In this document: positions 53,225 through 62,191 of the stretch, piece by piece
Numbering within the stretch: the first letter of the stretch is position 1
How the letters are laid out: each line of letters opens with the position of its first letter
Origin: Chitinophaga rupis
GTDB taxonomy: Bacteria; Bacteroidota; Bacteroidia; Chitinophagales; Chitinophagaceae
Length of the DNA stretch: 64,000 nucleotides
Direction: 5' to 3'
NCBI RefSeq assembly: GCF_900109685.1
Contig: NZ_FOBB01000002.1
Coordinates: forward strand, 924,085-988,084
Notes under the pieces: generated by a model
The model's database searches: none
The model's input: only the letters and a program-made list of their open reading frames with translations
What the model was told of the DNA's origin: nothing
Made by a program: the position numbers and the translations under genes

Positions 53225-54265
53225 TTAATTCAGCTCTTTATATATTTTTGTACCCCGCAAATACTCCCATGGATGAAACCTAAACCCCGACAGATCCAGC
53301 TTACTAAAGCAAAGCGAACCTAAAAACAGCGGCATGTACAAACGTGTTTCCCATAAATAACCTGCCGTAAAACAAGTCCAGATGTAGGGCAAACTCACCA
53401 GGTGGTAAATAACTATCATCATTTTATTATCAGAACTATTGGCCATGACCATCGATAAATAAAAAAACACTACCCAGAATATGATTCCTAAATTCTGGGG
53501 AAAGACGAGTAAATTATATAATAAAAAATCAGGGTATATTTTCGGCTCGTTAATGTCTGTGATATAATACCTAAGTGCTACATAGGTTGCCAGGAAACTG
53601 ATAATTATTAAGATATTGAATATGATTGTTTTTTGGGTAAACCCAAACTTGCATAGGGTTAATACAACCAAAAAAGATACAGTCAAAGCCGAGGATTCCC
53701 TGTTAAGTGTTGCCAGGATCAAAAGAAAACATACCAGGAATAGTGTAAGCCAATAGTACTTATTAGAGATTTTGAAGTATATAAAGATAATCAGTAACTG
53801 AAAGAAATAGCTGGAAATGTCATAAGGGCACACTACATATTGTGTAAGACAGATAAGAAGAGGCACCAGGAATAATACCAGGTGCTTTTCGCCATTATTC
53901 ATTTTTAGACTACCTTCCAGATCCAGCAACAATACCAGTACTATGGATACCAATATTAAAAAGAAACTATTAACATAATAATAGGCGTAGTAAAACCTTT
54001 CCGATGCAATGGTATCCATTATAAGCAATCGCCTTTCAGCCTTATCATCCGGGTAAGAATCGCCCAGGGCCTTGTCCGTAAAAAGCAGGATTTTTTTACT
54101 TAAGATGCGGTATTTGTATACCCCATGGTCATACTGATTTTTGAATGAGGCGGGTGAAAAAGCATGAGTGGTGTAATTGGTGGTATAGCCAAAGTATACC
54201 GTGTAACTTGCTACAATAGCTAACAGGGTTGATATAAAGATGGAACAGATTGTATGGGATTTCAT
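53225..54265 (-). CDS. Polytopic membrane protein of unknown function
   Basis: A 346-residue protein with about nine or ten membrane helices (IFISTLLAIVASYTVYF, FFLILVSIVLVLLLDL, WLTLFLVCFLLILATL, IIFNILIIISFLATYVAL). The first loop after helix 1 contains Tyr/Lys-rich YDHGVYKYRILSKK, reminiscent of EpsG- or GT-C-like polysaccharide membrane proteins, but no signature is strong. It is divergent from the GH172 gene with 69 bp between starts. Possibly a saccharide-related enzyme or transporter. Confidence 0.6.
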   Translation of the reverse strand: MKSHTICSIFISTLLAIVASYTVYFGYTTNYTTHAFSPASFKNQYDHGVYKYRILSKKILLFTDKALGDSYPDDKAERRLLIMDTIASERFYYAYYYVNSFFLILVSIVLVLLLDLEGSLKMNNGEKHLVLFLVPLLICLTQYVVCPYDISSYFFQLLIIFIYFKISNKYYWLTLFLVCFLLILATLNRESSALTVSFLVVLTLCKFGFTQKTIIFNILIIISFLATYVALRYYITDINEPKIYPDFLLYNLLVFPQNLGIIFWVVFFYLSMVMANSSDNKMMIVIYHLVSLPYIWTCFTAGYLWETRLYMPLFLGSLCFSKLDLSGFRFHPWEYLRGTKIYKELN

Positions 54266-54334
54266 GCGGAGGGGTGTTTAATGGAAATGAGGGACTGTAG
54301 TATATAATTTAATCATAAAATTGAACTTTACCAA

Positions 54335-56395
54335 ATGAAATGGAGTTTCCTGCTGCTAATAACTATCCTGATGACCCGGACCCCGGTTGATGCGCAGGGA
54401 AATGCATCCTTATCCCACAAGCTCACATCCATATCTTTATCAGATGAGTTGAAGACGTTGTATGATATTGCCGATTTGCCGGCATACCGGCAGCATACAG
54501 TGGAAGAGCAGGTATCTACTTATGACCTTACCGGCGGAAACGATGATGGTTTCAGAGGAACTTATTCCTATATATCCAGGCGGGCAGACAGCAGCTTAGT
54601 AATTGCCGATATAAGCGGCTGCGGGGTCATTAACCGCATATGGACGCCTACTCCTACTGAAGATACTTTAGATTTTTATATTGATGATACGGTGCATGCC
54701 GCATTGTCCATAAAATACAGCGACCTGTTTTCCGGTAAGATCTTCCCTTTTGTAAAACCATTAGTGGGGAGCCGGCTGGGAGGCTGGTTTTGTTACTTTC
54801 CGATACCTTTCCAGAAACGTTGCCTGATTGTTTGCCGGGGGAAGAAGTTGCAATTTCACCAGATACAATACCGGCTTTACCCCAAAGGTACAACGGTTAA
54901 AAAGTTCAGCAGCTCATTAAGCGGTGAGGATACTATTGCCCTGAAGCAGATTGCAACGCTATGGGGAGAGGACAGGAGAGTGCTAAAGGACTTCTATAGG
55001 GGGAATGTGCAGACGGTTGAGATTCCGGTTAATTCAGTTGGCGGGAGCGTGGATACCGTATTTAACATGCGGGAAGGAGGAAGAATATTGGGGATCGAGA
55101 TGGACCCCGCGAATGCTTTTGCGGGAATGAGTAAGAATATGGATATCAAGATCACCTGGGATAATGAGGACAAACCCGGCGTGTATTGTCCTATCCCGGA
55201 TTTCTTTGGATATGCGTTTGGAGAACCGGGCATGCATAGCTTGTTAATAGGTACCCAGGATAACCGGAACTATTGCTATTTTCCTATGCCATTTGACAAA
55301 TCGGCCCGGATTGAGATCATAAACCGGGAAGCCTCATCTAATCATAAGCCTGAGCAGTTTAAGATTAGAATATTTTATACCACCCAAGAGAGAGATGCGC
55401 ATGCTGAGGGCAGATTTTATTCCTTTTGGAGAACGAACAAACTTTCAACGCAAGACCCTCTTCATGTTTTGTTACAGGCAGCAGGAAGGGGGCATTATGT
55501 AGGTACCATTTTGCAGGCCCAGGGACTAAGGCCGGGAATGACCAGTTTTTTTGAAGGAGACGATTCTACAGCGACAGACGGTTATGCGCGGATGCATGGA
55601 ACGGGTTCGGAAGATTATTTCAATGGAGGCTGGTATGCCTGCCCGGATCGCTGGGATAGCCGCCAAAGCTTACCCTTACACGGCGCTTTGGAATATTCAC
55701 TGCCCCTTTGCCGTACAGGAGGATATCGGTTATTCCTATCAGATAAAATCCCATTTGAAAAGAATATTTTTCAAAGTATAGAGCATGGGTTATCTGCAAA
55801 AGGGTTCCCGGTAGATTATACCTCGCTGAGTTTTTACTATGGGGATAGGGTAAATGCTAGCCAGCAGCCGACCAATGAGCTGACCAGGATAGTGGGGCCG
55901 GATACCCTGATGCTTTACCCTCAGATGATGAAATATACCATTTGGGGGAGCGTAGATCTGCATGCTATCGGGATGTTTCCTATTGGGGGGCGAAGCTGTA
56001 TTTATTCCGCAAATGATGAATCCCGGCTGAAGGTTTTCCTGGATGAAATTTCTCCCGGTAAATACACGCTGTTTGCCGACTTGGTTAAATACCCTAGTGG
56101 TTGCAGTTTTTCCGTATGGCAAGGCCAAACCCAGGTATCGCAATGGATTAATACGAACCAGACAGATACCGCACGTGTTAAATTGTTGCCTGTTTGCGAT
56201 CTGGAGGTCAGGAACCTGCCTGCAGCGCTTAATTCGATGACGGTTACGTTTAGAACATTACCCGGAAAGAATGGGTTGTTTTTAAACCGGTTTGTATTTG
56301 TGAGAAGAGTGGATGATAGTTCCTCAGCACCGGATAAATTAAATCAGGGTAATGGAGGAGAAGAGGAGTATGAGAGTGCACCGGATGTTAAATAG
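54335..56395 (+). CDS. Glycoside hydrolase family 172 (DUF2961) protein, exported
   Basis: A 686-residue protein with a signal peptide (LLLITILMTRTPVDAQG). The DUF2961 core runs from YDLTGGNDDGFRGTYSYI through GCGVINRIWTPTPTEDTLDF to GRGHYVGTILQAQG, then the acidic cluster FFEGDDST and HGTGSEDYFNGGWY, which carry the presumed catalytic Glu residues. Then SLPLCRTGGYRLFLSDKIPF. The C-terminal 150 residues form a beta-sandwich accessory domain. Known members act on difructose dianhydride or on D-arabinofuranosyl linkages; the substrate here is not determined. Divergent from a membrane protein gene and far from any SusD. Confidence 0.88.
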   Translation: MKWSFLLLITILMTRTPVDAQGNASLSHKLTSISLSDELKTLYDIADLPAYRQHTVEEQVSTYDLTGGNDDGFRGTYSYISRRADSSLVIADISGCGVINRIWTPTPTEDTLDFYIDDTVHAALSIKYSDLFSGKIFPFVKPLVGSRLGGWFCYFPIPFQKRCLIVCRGKKLQFHQIQYRLYPKGTTVKKFSSSLSGEDTIALKQIATLWGEDRRVLKDFYRGNVQTVEIPVNSVGGSVDTVFNMREGGRILGIEMDPANAFAGMSKNMDIKITWDNEDKPGVYCPIPDFFGYAFGEPGMHSLLIGTQDNRNYCYFPMPFDKSARIEIINREASSNHKPEQFKIRIFYTTQERDAHAEGRFYSFWRTNKLSTQDPLHVLLQAAGRGHYVGTILQAQGLRPGMTSFFEGDDSTATDGYARMHGTGSEDYFNGGWYACPDRWDSRQSLPLHGALEYSLPLCRTGGYRLFLSDKIPFEKNIFQSIEHGLSAKGFPVDYTSLSFYYGDRVNASQQPTNELTRIVGPDTLMLYPQMMKYTIWGSVDLHAIGMFPIGGRSCIYSANDESRLKVFLDEISPGKYTLFADLVKYPSGCSFSVWQGQTQVSQWINTNQTDTARVKLLPVCDLEVRNLPAALNSMTVTFRTLPGKNGLFLNRFVFVRRVDDSSSAPDKLNQGNGGEEEYESAPDVK

Positions 56396-56826
56396 AAATG
56401 TTAACTGGAGATTAACGAAAGTCTGTATAGCATACCTTATTTTGCCGGTTACTTGATTTAATAGCTAATGATTATATCTGAAGATAACATAAATGTAAAA
56501 GGTTATTATGTGCCTTAGAATGGACTTATAACCAATAAACAATAAACCCCCAAAATGGAGTACTTCCCCAATACCCCCCCGGACAATCCGCCTCAATGAA
56601 ACACAGCTCAAACTAAAAGAGCAGGAACTGAAAGTTGAAGAGCTAATCTAAAAGTAGACGGCCTCAAACGGCCGGCATACAAAAAGGTAAACTTCCGGAC
56701 CCGCCCTTTAGCTGTTGTAGTTGTCCTGGAGGGTTATAATTTAGTAAAAATTTGATCTTACACTGTCTATTTTAAAACTCGTTTTATGGATCAAAGTTTC
56801 ATAAACCCCGATTTAAACATGGTATT
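56396..56826. other. Intergenic stretch containing a small decayed gene
   Basis: This 431-bp region holds the remnant at 56555-56755 described separately. Outside it I see only AT-rich sequence and the leader of the gene at 56827; no terminator stem is clear after the GH172 gene. Confidence 0.5.
56555..56755 (+). pseudogene. Decayed small coiled-coil protein gene
   Basis: ATG 56555 begins MEYFPNTPPDNPP; after a frame change the text continues LNETQLKLKEQELKVEELI, a stop, and in another frame KVDGLKRPAYKKVNF, RTRPLAVVVVLEGYNLVKI. The E/L/K-rich coiled coil followed by K(R)PxYKKxxF and a hydrophobic end resembles the N-terminal preamble of many Bacteroidota accessory membrane proteins. Two frameshifts make it non-functional. 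Confidence 0.45.
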
Positions 56827-57366
56827 ATGGCTTTTTTCAATATTGAGCAATTAGGGGAAATAGTTCATCCTAATATTAGTGCTACTCAATGTGATACGCT
56901 GGCTGAATATTGCATAGTTGCCCTTGAAAATGAAACCCACAAATCAGGATGTATACTCAAAGTTTTGGGAGACCATCAAAATGAATATGAACTTATTTGG
57001 AGTAAAGAGGTTAAAAAAGGCGGATATCAGGAGCCCAAAAAAATTGTAGAAAAGGCAGCAGAGGCAATTTCATTCTTTCTGGTAAGGGAATGCACAGAGT
57101 ATACTGTTGTAATGGAATCAAAAATTGGAACAGGAGTTGATTTTTGGCTTTCTTATGATGAGCTGCATGAACTGTATGATCCGTTGAACTTTTTGCAGGC
57201 AAGGATTGAGATTTCAGGAATTAAGACTGAGTCGAAATCTAATAAGGCAATGAAGAGACAAACCAGCAAGAAAAAGCAGATGAACCGAAGTGATAGCTCG
57301 AATCTCCCCGCCTATGTTTCAATAGTGGAAATTGCAACTCCTAAAGCAATCTTTTCAAAAAAATGA
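56827..57366 (+). CDS. Conserved protein, partner of TPR-like two-gene module
   Basis: A 179-residue soluble protein. Recognisable stretches are FNIEQLGEIVHPNISATQCD, TLAEYCIVALENETHKSG, ESKIGTGVDFWLSYDE, LQARIEISGI and LPAYVSIVEIATPKA. I know this pattern (GTG[FV]D[YF]WL ... AR[LI]E[VI]SGI ... LPAYVxxVE) from a widely distributed bacterial family of unknown function. It normally sits next to a small TPR-like protein with EPTRxVLxRSAA. Here the partner domain is found at the N-terminus of the next gene, which overlaps by 4 bp. No catalytic motif. Confidence 0.7.
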   Translation: MAFFNIEQLGEIVHPNISATQCDTLAEYCIVALENETHKSGCILKVLGDHQNEYELIWSKEVKKGGYQEPKKIVEKAAEAISFFLVRECTEYTVVMESKIGTGVDFWLSYDELHELYDPLNFLQARIEISGIKTESKSNKAMKRQTSKKKQMNRSDSSNLPAYVSIVEIATPKAIFSKK

Positions 57367-58655
57367 AAAACATTAAGGATCTTCATATTGAAGCAATGAA
57401 ATTGGCTAAAATAGCAGATGAGTATTTACTTAGCCATCAGGAAGCGCTATTCGTTAAGTTCACCTCCGACGCTTTCATGTTAGAGAATGAGGCAGCACAA
57501 GCGTTGATCGACGAACTGGATAAGGAGCCAACAAGAGGTGTATTATGCAGAAGCGCAGCAACACTTGCTTATAACATTGGACTATTCCAGGAAGCAAAAG
57601 AAATAATTAAAGTAGGGTTATCTGGTAGGCCGTTCCCCGAAATTCGTTTGGAGTTAGAGGAATTGCAAACAAAAGTGGAAACAGCAATTAAAGAAAATTA
57701 CTCAGCAGAGAAAGTGATAAATGATTTAAAGGCTATCCTGAGTAATAGCTCAACAATAACGCAGAAAAAGGATAATGAACAGAAACCGCAGCAAAGAGAA
57801 GTTAAATCAGAGCATGGAATCCCAGAAGCGGCTTCCCAATTTGATTTTAAATTTGAGTATAATGCTGTCGTTGAACGAAAAAAGTATGCGCGCCGTATTG
57901 GGATTGTGAGGGTCGCAGCAGCTGTGCTGATGCTGATCATTTCCGGTATTTTGGGGATTAATTACGTTTTGCCTACACTTGACAAAGAAAGTACAATGCT
58001 GGTTTCTTATGGTGGTAGCCGGAAAGATAGCGCTATTCGCACCCTGGTAGTGCCAAGAGGACAGGAAGATAACGTTAGCCTACCGGATGGATCTACAATA
58101 CACATTAATTCGGATTCCCGCATGGAGGTACAGTTCACAAAAAGCAACCGGAAAGTGGACTTCAAAGGTGAGGCCTATTTTAATGTGTCGCCTGACCGCA
58201 GGCCATTCATCATTACTACATCTTACATCACTATTGAGGTGCTGGGCACAGCATTCAATGTTAATACCTATGACTCCGGAGTAATAAAGATCTCACTTGT
58301 TCAGGGAAAGATCCGCTTTAAGGCATTGAACAAAGACGTTATAGTAAAAGCGGGCGAAGAGCTGGCTTATGGACCTGGCGGGGCCTTTGAGCTGGGGCGC
58401 TGGACGGTGAATGCGGCAGCATGGCAACAGGGAATATACCCTTTCCGTAATGAGAATTTAAAGTCTATAGCCGCTATGCTGGAAAGACTGTTCGATACCC
58501 GCATTGTTATTGATGACGAGCGGTTATTGGATAAAAATTTTACGGGCATGATCGATAGATCAATTGGTTTCAAGTGCAATATAGATAACATGAGAGGACT
58601 CATTAAATTTGACTATTATCTTTCCGGTGATACCTTGCATATTACTTCCAGGTAA
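57363..58655 (+). CDS. Fusion of TPR-like module to FecR anti-sigma/sensor protein
   Basis: A 430-residue protein. Residues 1-115 form the TPR-like module (MKNIKDLHIEAMKLAKIADE, LDKEPTRGVLCRSAATLAYN, AKEIIKVGLSGRPFPEIRLE), elsewhere an independent small protein. Residues 115-180 are a charged linker. A membrane helix follows (IVRVAAAVLMLIISGILGI), then a periplasmic FecR domain (VSLPDGSTIHINSDSRMEV, EAYFNVSPDRRPFIITT, IEVLGTAFNVNTYDSGV) and a C-terminal domain (YPFRNENLKSIAAMLERLFD). The usual FecR anti-sigma N-terminus is replaced. No sigma gene is adjacent. It overlaps the partner gene by 4 bp and is convergent with a SusC-like gene 30 bp away. Confidence 0.8.
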   Translation: MKNIKDLHIEAMKLAKIADEYLLSHQEALFVKFTSDAFMLENEAAQALIDELDKEPTRGVLCRSAATLAYNIGLFQEAKEIIKVGLSGRPFPEIRLELEELQTKVETAIKENYSAEKVINDLKAILSNSSTITQKKDNEQKPQQREVKSEHGIPEAASQFDFKFEYNAVVERKKYARRIGIVRVAAAVLMLIISGILGINYVLPTLDKESTMLVSYGGSRKDSAIRTLVVPRGQEDNVSLPDGSTIHINSDSRMEVQFTKSNRKVDFKGEAYFNVSPDRRPFIITTSYITIEVLGTAFNVNTYDSGVIKISLVQGKIRFKALNKDVIVKAGEELAYGPGGAFELGRWTVNAAAWQQGIYPFRNENLKSIAAMLERLFDTRIVIDDERLLDKNFTGMIDRSIGFKCNIDNMRGLIKFDYYLSGDTLHITSR

Positions 58656-58685
58656 TTCCTATGTTGTGTTTTTTACCCCTTGTTC

Positions 58686-61600
58686 TTAAAATGCTATTTG
58701 TAATCCGGCGGTAACCACTCTGGGTGGAGGATATGTTTCTGTGGGTGCTGTAGTTTCAGGATCCAGACCGGTATATTTGGTAATTGTAAACAGATTTTGC
58801 CCCTGTACAAATAATTTGCTGCTTTTTATCTTAATTTTTTGCATCCATTTTTTAGAAAGATGGCAGGCAATGGATAATGACTGCATCCTTATATAAGAAG
58901 CATCAGTTATTCGCCGGTCACTTGTAGTGGCAATGCTGAAAGCCTTTCCTGCAGGTGTGGATATTGAACTGGCAAATTGCTGCATATTGGCTGCATCTCC
59001 CGGATGTTGCCAGCGGTCTAAGATGGTACTGGGTTGGTTGCGTATAGCACCCGGAGGAATAAAGGAGCTGGCATATTCATGGTTGTAATTGTTTTGCCTG
59101 ACAAAGCGGAAAAGAAATTCAATTTCCCAACCTTTCCACCGGATATTATTTTGTATCCCGCCATACAGGGTAGGTCCGATGCTCTTGCCATGCATGAGAT
59201 CATCAGGAGTAATTCCATCTCCATTCTTATCTTCAAACTGGTAGATCCCGTTCTTAGGATCCACCCCGAGTATATGAGCCCCTTTAAACATATCAAGCGG
59301 CAGCCCTACTGAGTAGTAGTTGTTGTAGGACGTCATTTCAAGGTATGGGAATGCTTTCAGCACTGTTCTGGGAAAACTGATATTAAAATTAGTAATCCAG
59401 GTGAGCTTATCAGATCTTACGTTATTGGAGATGATCTCTACCTCCATGCCTTTATTTTCCACTACTGCAGGATAATTCACCGGGCTTTTTTCATAACCGT
59501 TGAAGGTATATGAATTTAATGTGAGGATCTGATTAGTGCTGCGGTTATGATATACACTAAAGTTCACTGACAGCTGATCGTTGAAAAAAGCAAGATCAAG
59601 TCCTGCTTCGGCTTTTCGTATTTTTTCCCAGATATAATTCTTAGGGGGGAAAGCGCTGACATTGCCTGCTGCAAGTGAAATAGGCAGGAAAGAGGTTTTG
59701 CTTTCATCGAGTGTCCATCTGTCATTGCCTGTTATTCCCAGGCTGCTGCGCAATTTACCAAAGCTCAGGATACGGTTTGGTATCAGCCAGCTTTCACGGC
59801 TGAAGATCCATCCGGCCGCAATGGTTCCGAAATTGCCGTATCTTCCCATGGAAGATAGCCTGGTGGAGCCGTCCCTATTAATGGTTATATTCAGCAGATA
59901 TTTGTCATTATGCTTATAGCCGATGTGCGCGTACCAGGATATGTAACGATAGTTATGCCTGGTTTGGCTAAAGGTATCCAGTATTGCTGAGGCGTTTTTA
60001 TCTTCCAGCTTTGTGTCGTCCGTATAGCCCATACCAAAATAATTGTTTGCTGTTTTCCCGTCTTTTTGAAAGGTGGTCCCGATCAACATATCAAATTGTT
60101 CTTTTCCAATCGTTTTTTTCCATAAGGCCTGGAGCTCTGCAATCAGGTTAGATAATTTGGTATCTGCAAAATAGCTATAACGGAACTGGCCATTTCTTAG
60201 ATAGAATGAGTTTGAAGGATTGACCTGTGTTTCATTAATGTTGAAGAAGCCGTAACCCAGCGTGGATGTAACCGAGAGACCTTGTAGTATCCGATAACTA
60301 AAAGTACCATTAACACGTGTAATATGTGAATTGGCTTTGTCAGTCCGGAGCACATAACCGTAAGGGTTATCAAAATTTCCCCTTGCAAAGTTGAGGGCGC
60401 CGTTAACATAAATATCCGGCGTATTGGGGGGTAAAGCGGAAAGCCGGGTAAGGTCAATAGAGGGTAGCTTATTCCGGTCAGCTGTATAATTTCCGGAAAG
60501 AGCTGCATTGAATTTTTTATTGAGGGAGCCGAGGTTGTATTGAAACCGTAACGCCCGCTTTGTATAGTTAAATTCTTTAGAAGGATAAAGAGTGCTTTCA
60601 CGCCGATACAGGCCGCTTAGCCGGTAACTGCTGGTTTTACCTGCGGCCGACATTTCCATGTTTGCATTTGTAACATATCCCGTTCCGCCTATCAGCGTCT
60701 TTTGCCAGTTGGTATAGCGTGTGGTATCCCACAGGGTAAGGTCATAATCGTCATAAGGATTGGCAGGCCGGCCCTCATTGCGCAATGCTTCCCGCCGCAT
60801 TGTTAAATATTGCTGCGTATTCAGGTATTTAACCAAATGGCTCGCTTCTGCAATGCCTGAATAAACATTTAACGTCATCCCTTTCATATCTTCTTTAGGC
60901 GTTTTACCGGTAATAACTATTACTCCGTTAGCCCCACGGGTACCGTAGATGGCGGTAGCATCTGCATCTTTCAATACAGATATACTGGCAATATCATACA
61001 CATTTACCAGATTTAACGGGCTGGCGGCAACATTGGCGCCTAATCCTGCGCCGCTTGCAAGAATGTTAGCCGCATCTACATTGGACTGTTCGGAGAAGAA
61101 AGGCATGCCATCATATATTATCAGCGGATCTGTTCTGCTTTCTATGCTGTTCCTTCCACGCAAACGCATGGTAAGACTGCTGCCCGGCAGCCCGCTGATG
61201 GCTGTAATATATAACCCGGGTACGCGGCCCTGTAATGCAAAAAGTGGGTTGGAAATTGGTTGTGCAGTAATATCTTCCTCCTTTACCCCGCCAATATTCC
61301 CGGTAAGCGTTCGTTTTGAATATCCTACTACGGTTATTGGGTCAAGATTTGCAACGTACGGATCTAACTGTATATTAATGGTATCCTCTTTTGCGACCAC
61401 CTCTTTATTAGTATAGAGGAAAGAACGTGTTTCAAGACGGGTATCCGGTTTAATGTCTTTTAACCAGAACCGGCCATTTTCATCTGTCCTGGTGCCTTTA
61501 AATGAGGATCTAATCGCAACGAGGATATTTTTAATGGGTGCGCCATTATTATCCCGTACGGTTCCAGTTACTGGTCGCGTAATACTTTTCGGCATCCGGC

Positions 61601-61943
61601 CTAACAGAGGATCACCTGATCTTCTTGGCAGAATATAAACGATCTTATCCCTGTAATACCAGGTCAGATCCTTCTTCCATAGTAAATAGGCCAGTACATT
61701 ATCCAGCGGTTCGTCTTTAAATGTTACAGTAATCCTGTCTGCGCTGCTTAGCTGCTGGTCCCTAAAGAAGGCTTGCAAACGGGTTTGTTCCCATACTGCA
61801 TTAAAGAAGTCGCCTATGGTTAGATTTTCGCAGGTTATGGTTATCCTGGCATCTTTTCCCTGCGCATAGCCGTGTAAGCTTTCTGTAATTAATGTTGTAA
61901 AAAGGAAAAAGGAAAAAAAGAAAGCAAATTTACGGGGATACAT
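58686..61943 (-). CDS. SusC/RagA-type TonB-linked outer membrane transporter with STN domain, no SusD partner
   Basis: A 1085-residue protein. Signal peptide (FAFFFSFFLFTTLITESLHGYAQ is its region), STN domain (TIGDFFNAVWEQTRLQAFF), carboxypeptidase-like domain (GTVRDNNGAPIKNILVAIRSS), plug with GGVKEEDITAQPISNPLFAL, GRVPGLYITAISGLPG and SISVLKDADATAIYGTRGANG, and a full barrel ending AGLQIAF. It resembles the first SusC at 26713-30090 in layout but is not a recent copy. No susD follows on the minus strand; instead the convergent FecR fusion lies 30 bp downstream. The STN domain suggests that it signals to a FecR protein. Confidence 0.92.
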   Translation of the reverse strand: MYPRKFAFFFSFFLFTTLITESLHGYAQGKDARITITCENLTIGDFFNAVWEQTRLQAFFRDQQLSSADRITVTFKDEPLDNVLAYLLWKKDLTWYYRDKIVYILPRRSGDPLLGRMPKSITRPVTGTVRDNNGAPIKNILVAIRSSFKGTRTDENGRFWLKDIKPDTRLETRSFLYTNKEVVAKEDTINIQLDPYVANLDPITVVGYSKRTLTGNIGGVKEEDITAQPISNPLFALQGRVPGLYITAISGLPGSSLTMRLRGRNSIESRTDPLIIYDGMPFFSEQSNVDAANILASGAGLGANVAASPLNLVNVYDIASISVLKDADATAIYGTRGANGVIVITGKTPKEDMKGMTLNVYSGIAEASHLVKYLNTQQYLTMRREALRNEGRPANPYDDYDLTLWDTTRYTNWQKTLIGGTGYVTNANMEMSAAGKTSSYRLSGLYRRESTLYPSKEFNYTKRALRFQYNLGSLNKKFNAALSGNYTADRNKLPSIDLTRLSALPPNTPDIYVNGALNFARGNFDNPYGYVLRTDKANSHITRVNGTFSYRILQGLSVTSTLGYGFFNINETQVNPSNSFYLRNGQFRYSYFADTKLSNLIAELQALWKKTIGKEQFDMLIGTTFQKDGKTANNYFGMGYTDDTKLEDKNASAILDTFSQTRHNYRYISWYAHIGYKHNDKYLLNITINRDGSTRLSSMGRYGNFGTIAAGWIFSRESWLIPNRILSFGKLRSSLGITGNDRWTLDESKTSFLPISLAAGNVSAFPPKNYIWEKIRKAEAGLDLAFFNDQLSVNFSVYHNRSTNQILTLNSYTFNGYEKSPVNYPAVVENKGMEVEIISNNVRSDKLTWITNFNISFPRTVLKAFPYLEMTSYNNYYSVGLPLDMFKGAHILGVDPKNGIYQFEDKNGDGITPDDLMHGKSIGPTLYGGIQNNIRWKGWEIEFLFRFVRQNNYNHEYASSFIPPGAIRNQPSTILDRWQHPGDAANMQQFASSISTPAGKAFSIATTSDRRITDASYIRMQSLSIACHLSKKWMQKIKIKSSKLFVQGQNLFTITKYTGLDPETTAPTETYPPPRVVTAGLQIAF

Positions 61944-62191
61944 ATCCTTGGATCAAGTGAATCTGATGTGAAAATTGAACGCTTTATTCATTCTGTGTAT
62001 GGCTATCTGTACGTAAGGGGATTGATCCGGGAAATTATGATAATCGTTTTATTATATGGTTAATTGTGTGTTAATATGAGGTGTGCACTGATCTTTAATG
62101 CGTTTTTAAAAATTGTACCTCGGGCTTGATTACATCTTCCGGAGTATGTATTCAGATTGCTGATGAAAAGCAAGGTTCTATAGCTAAAGTT

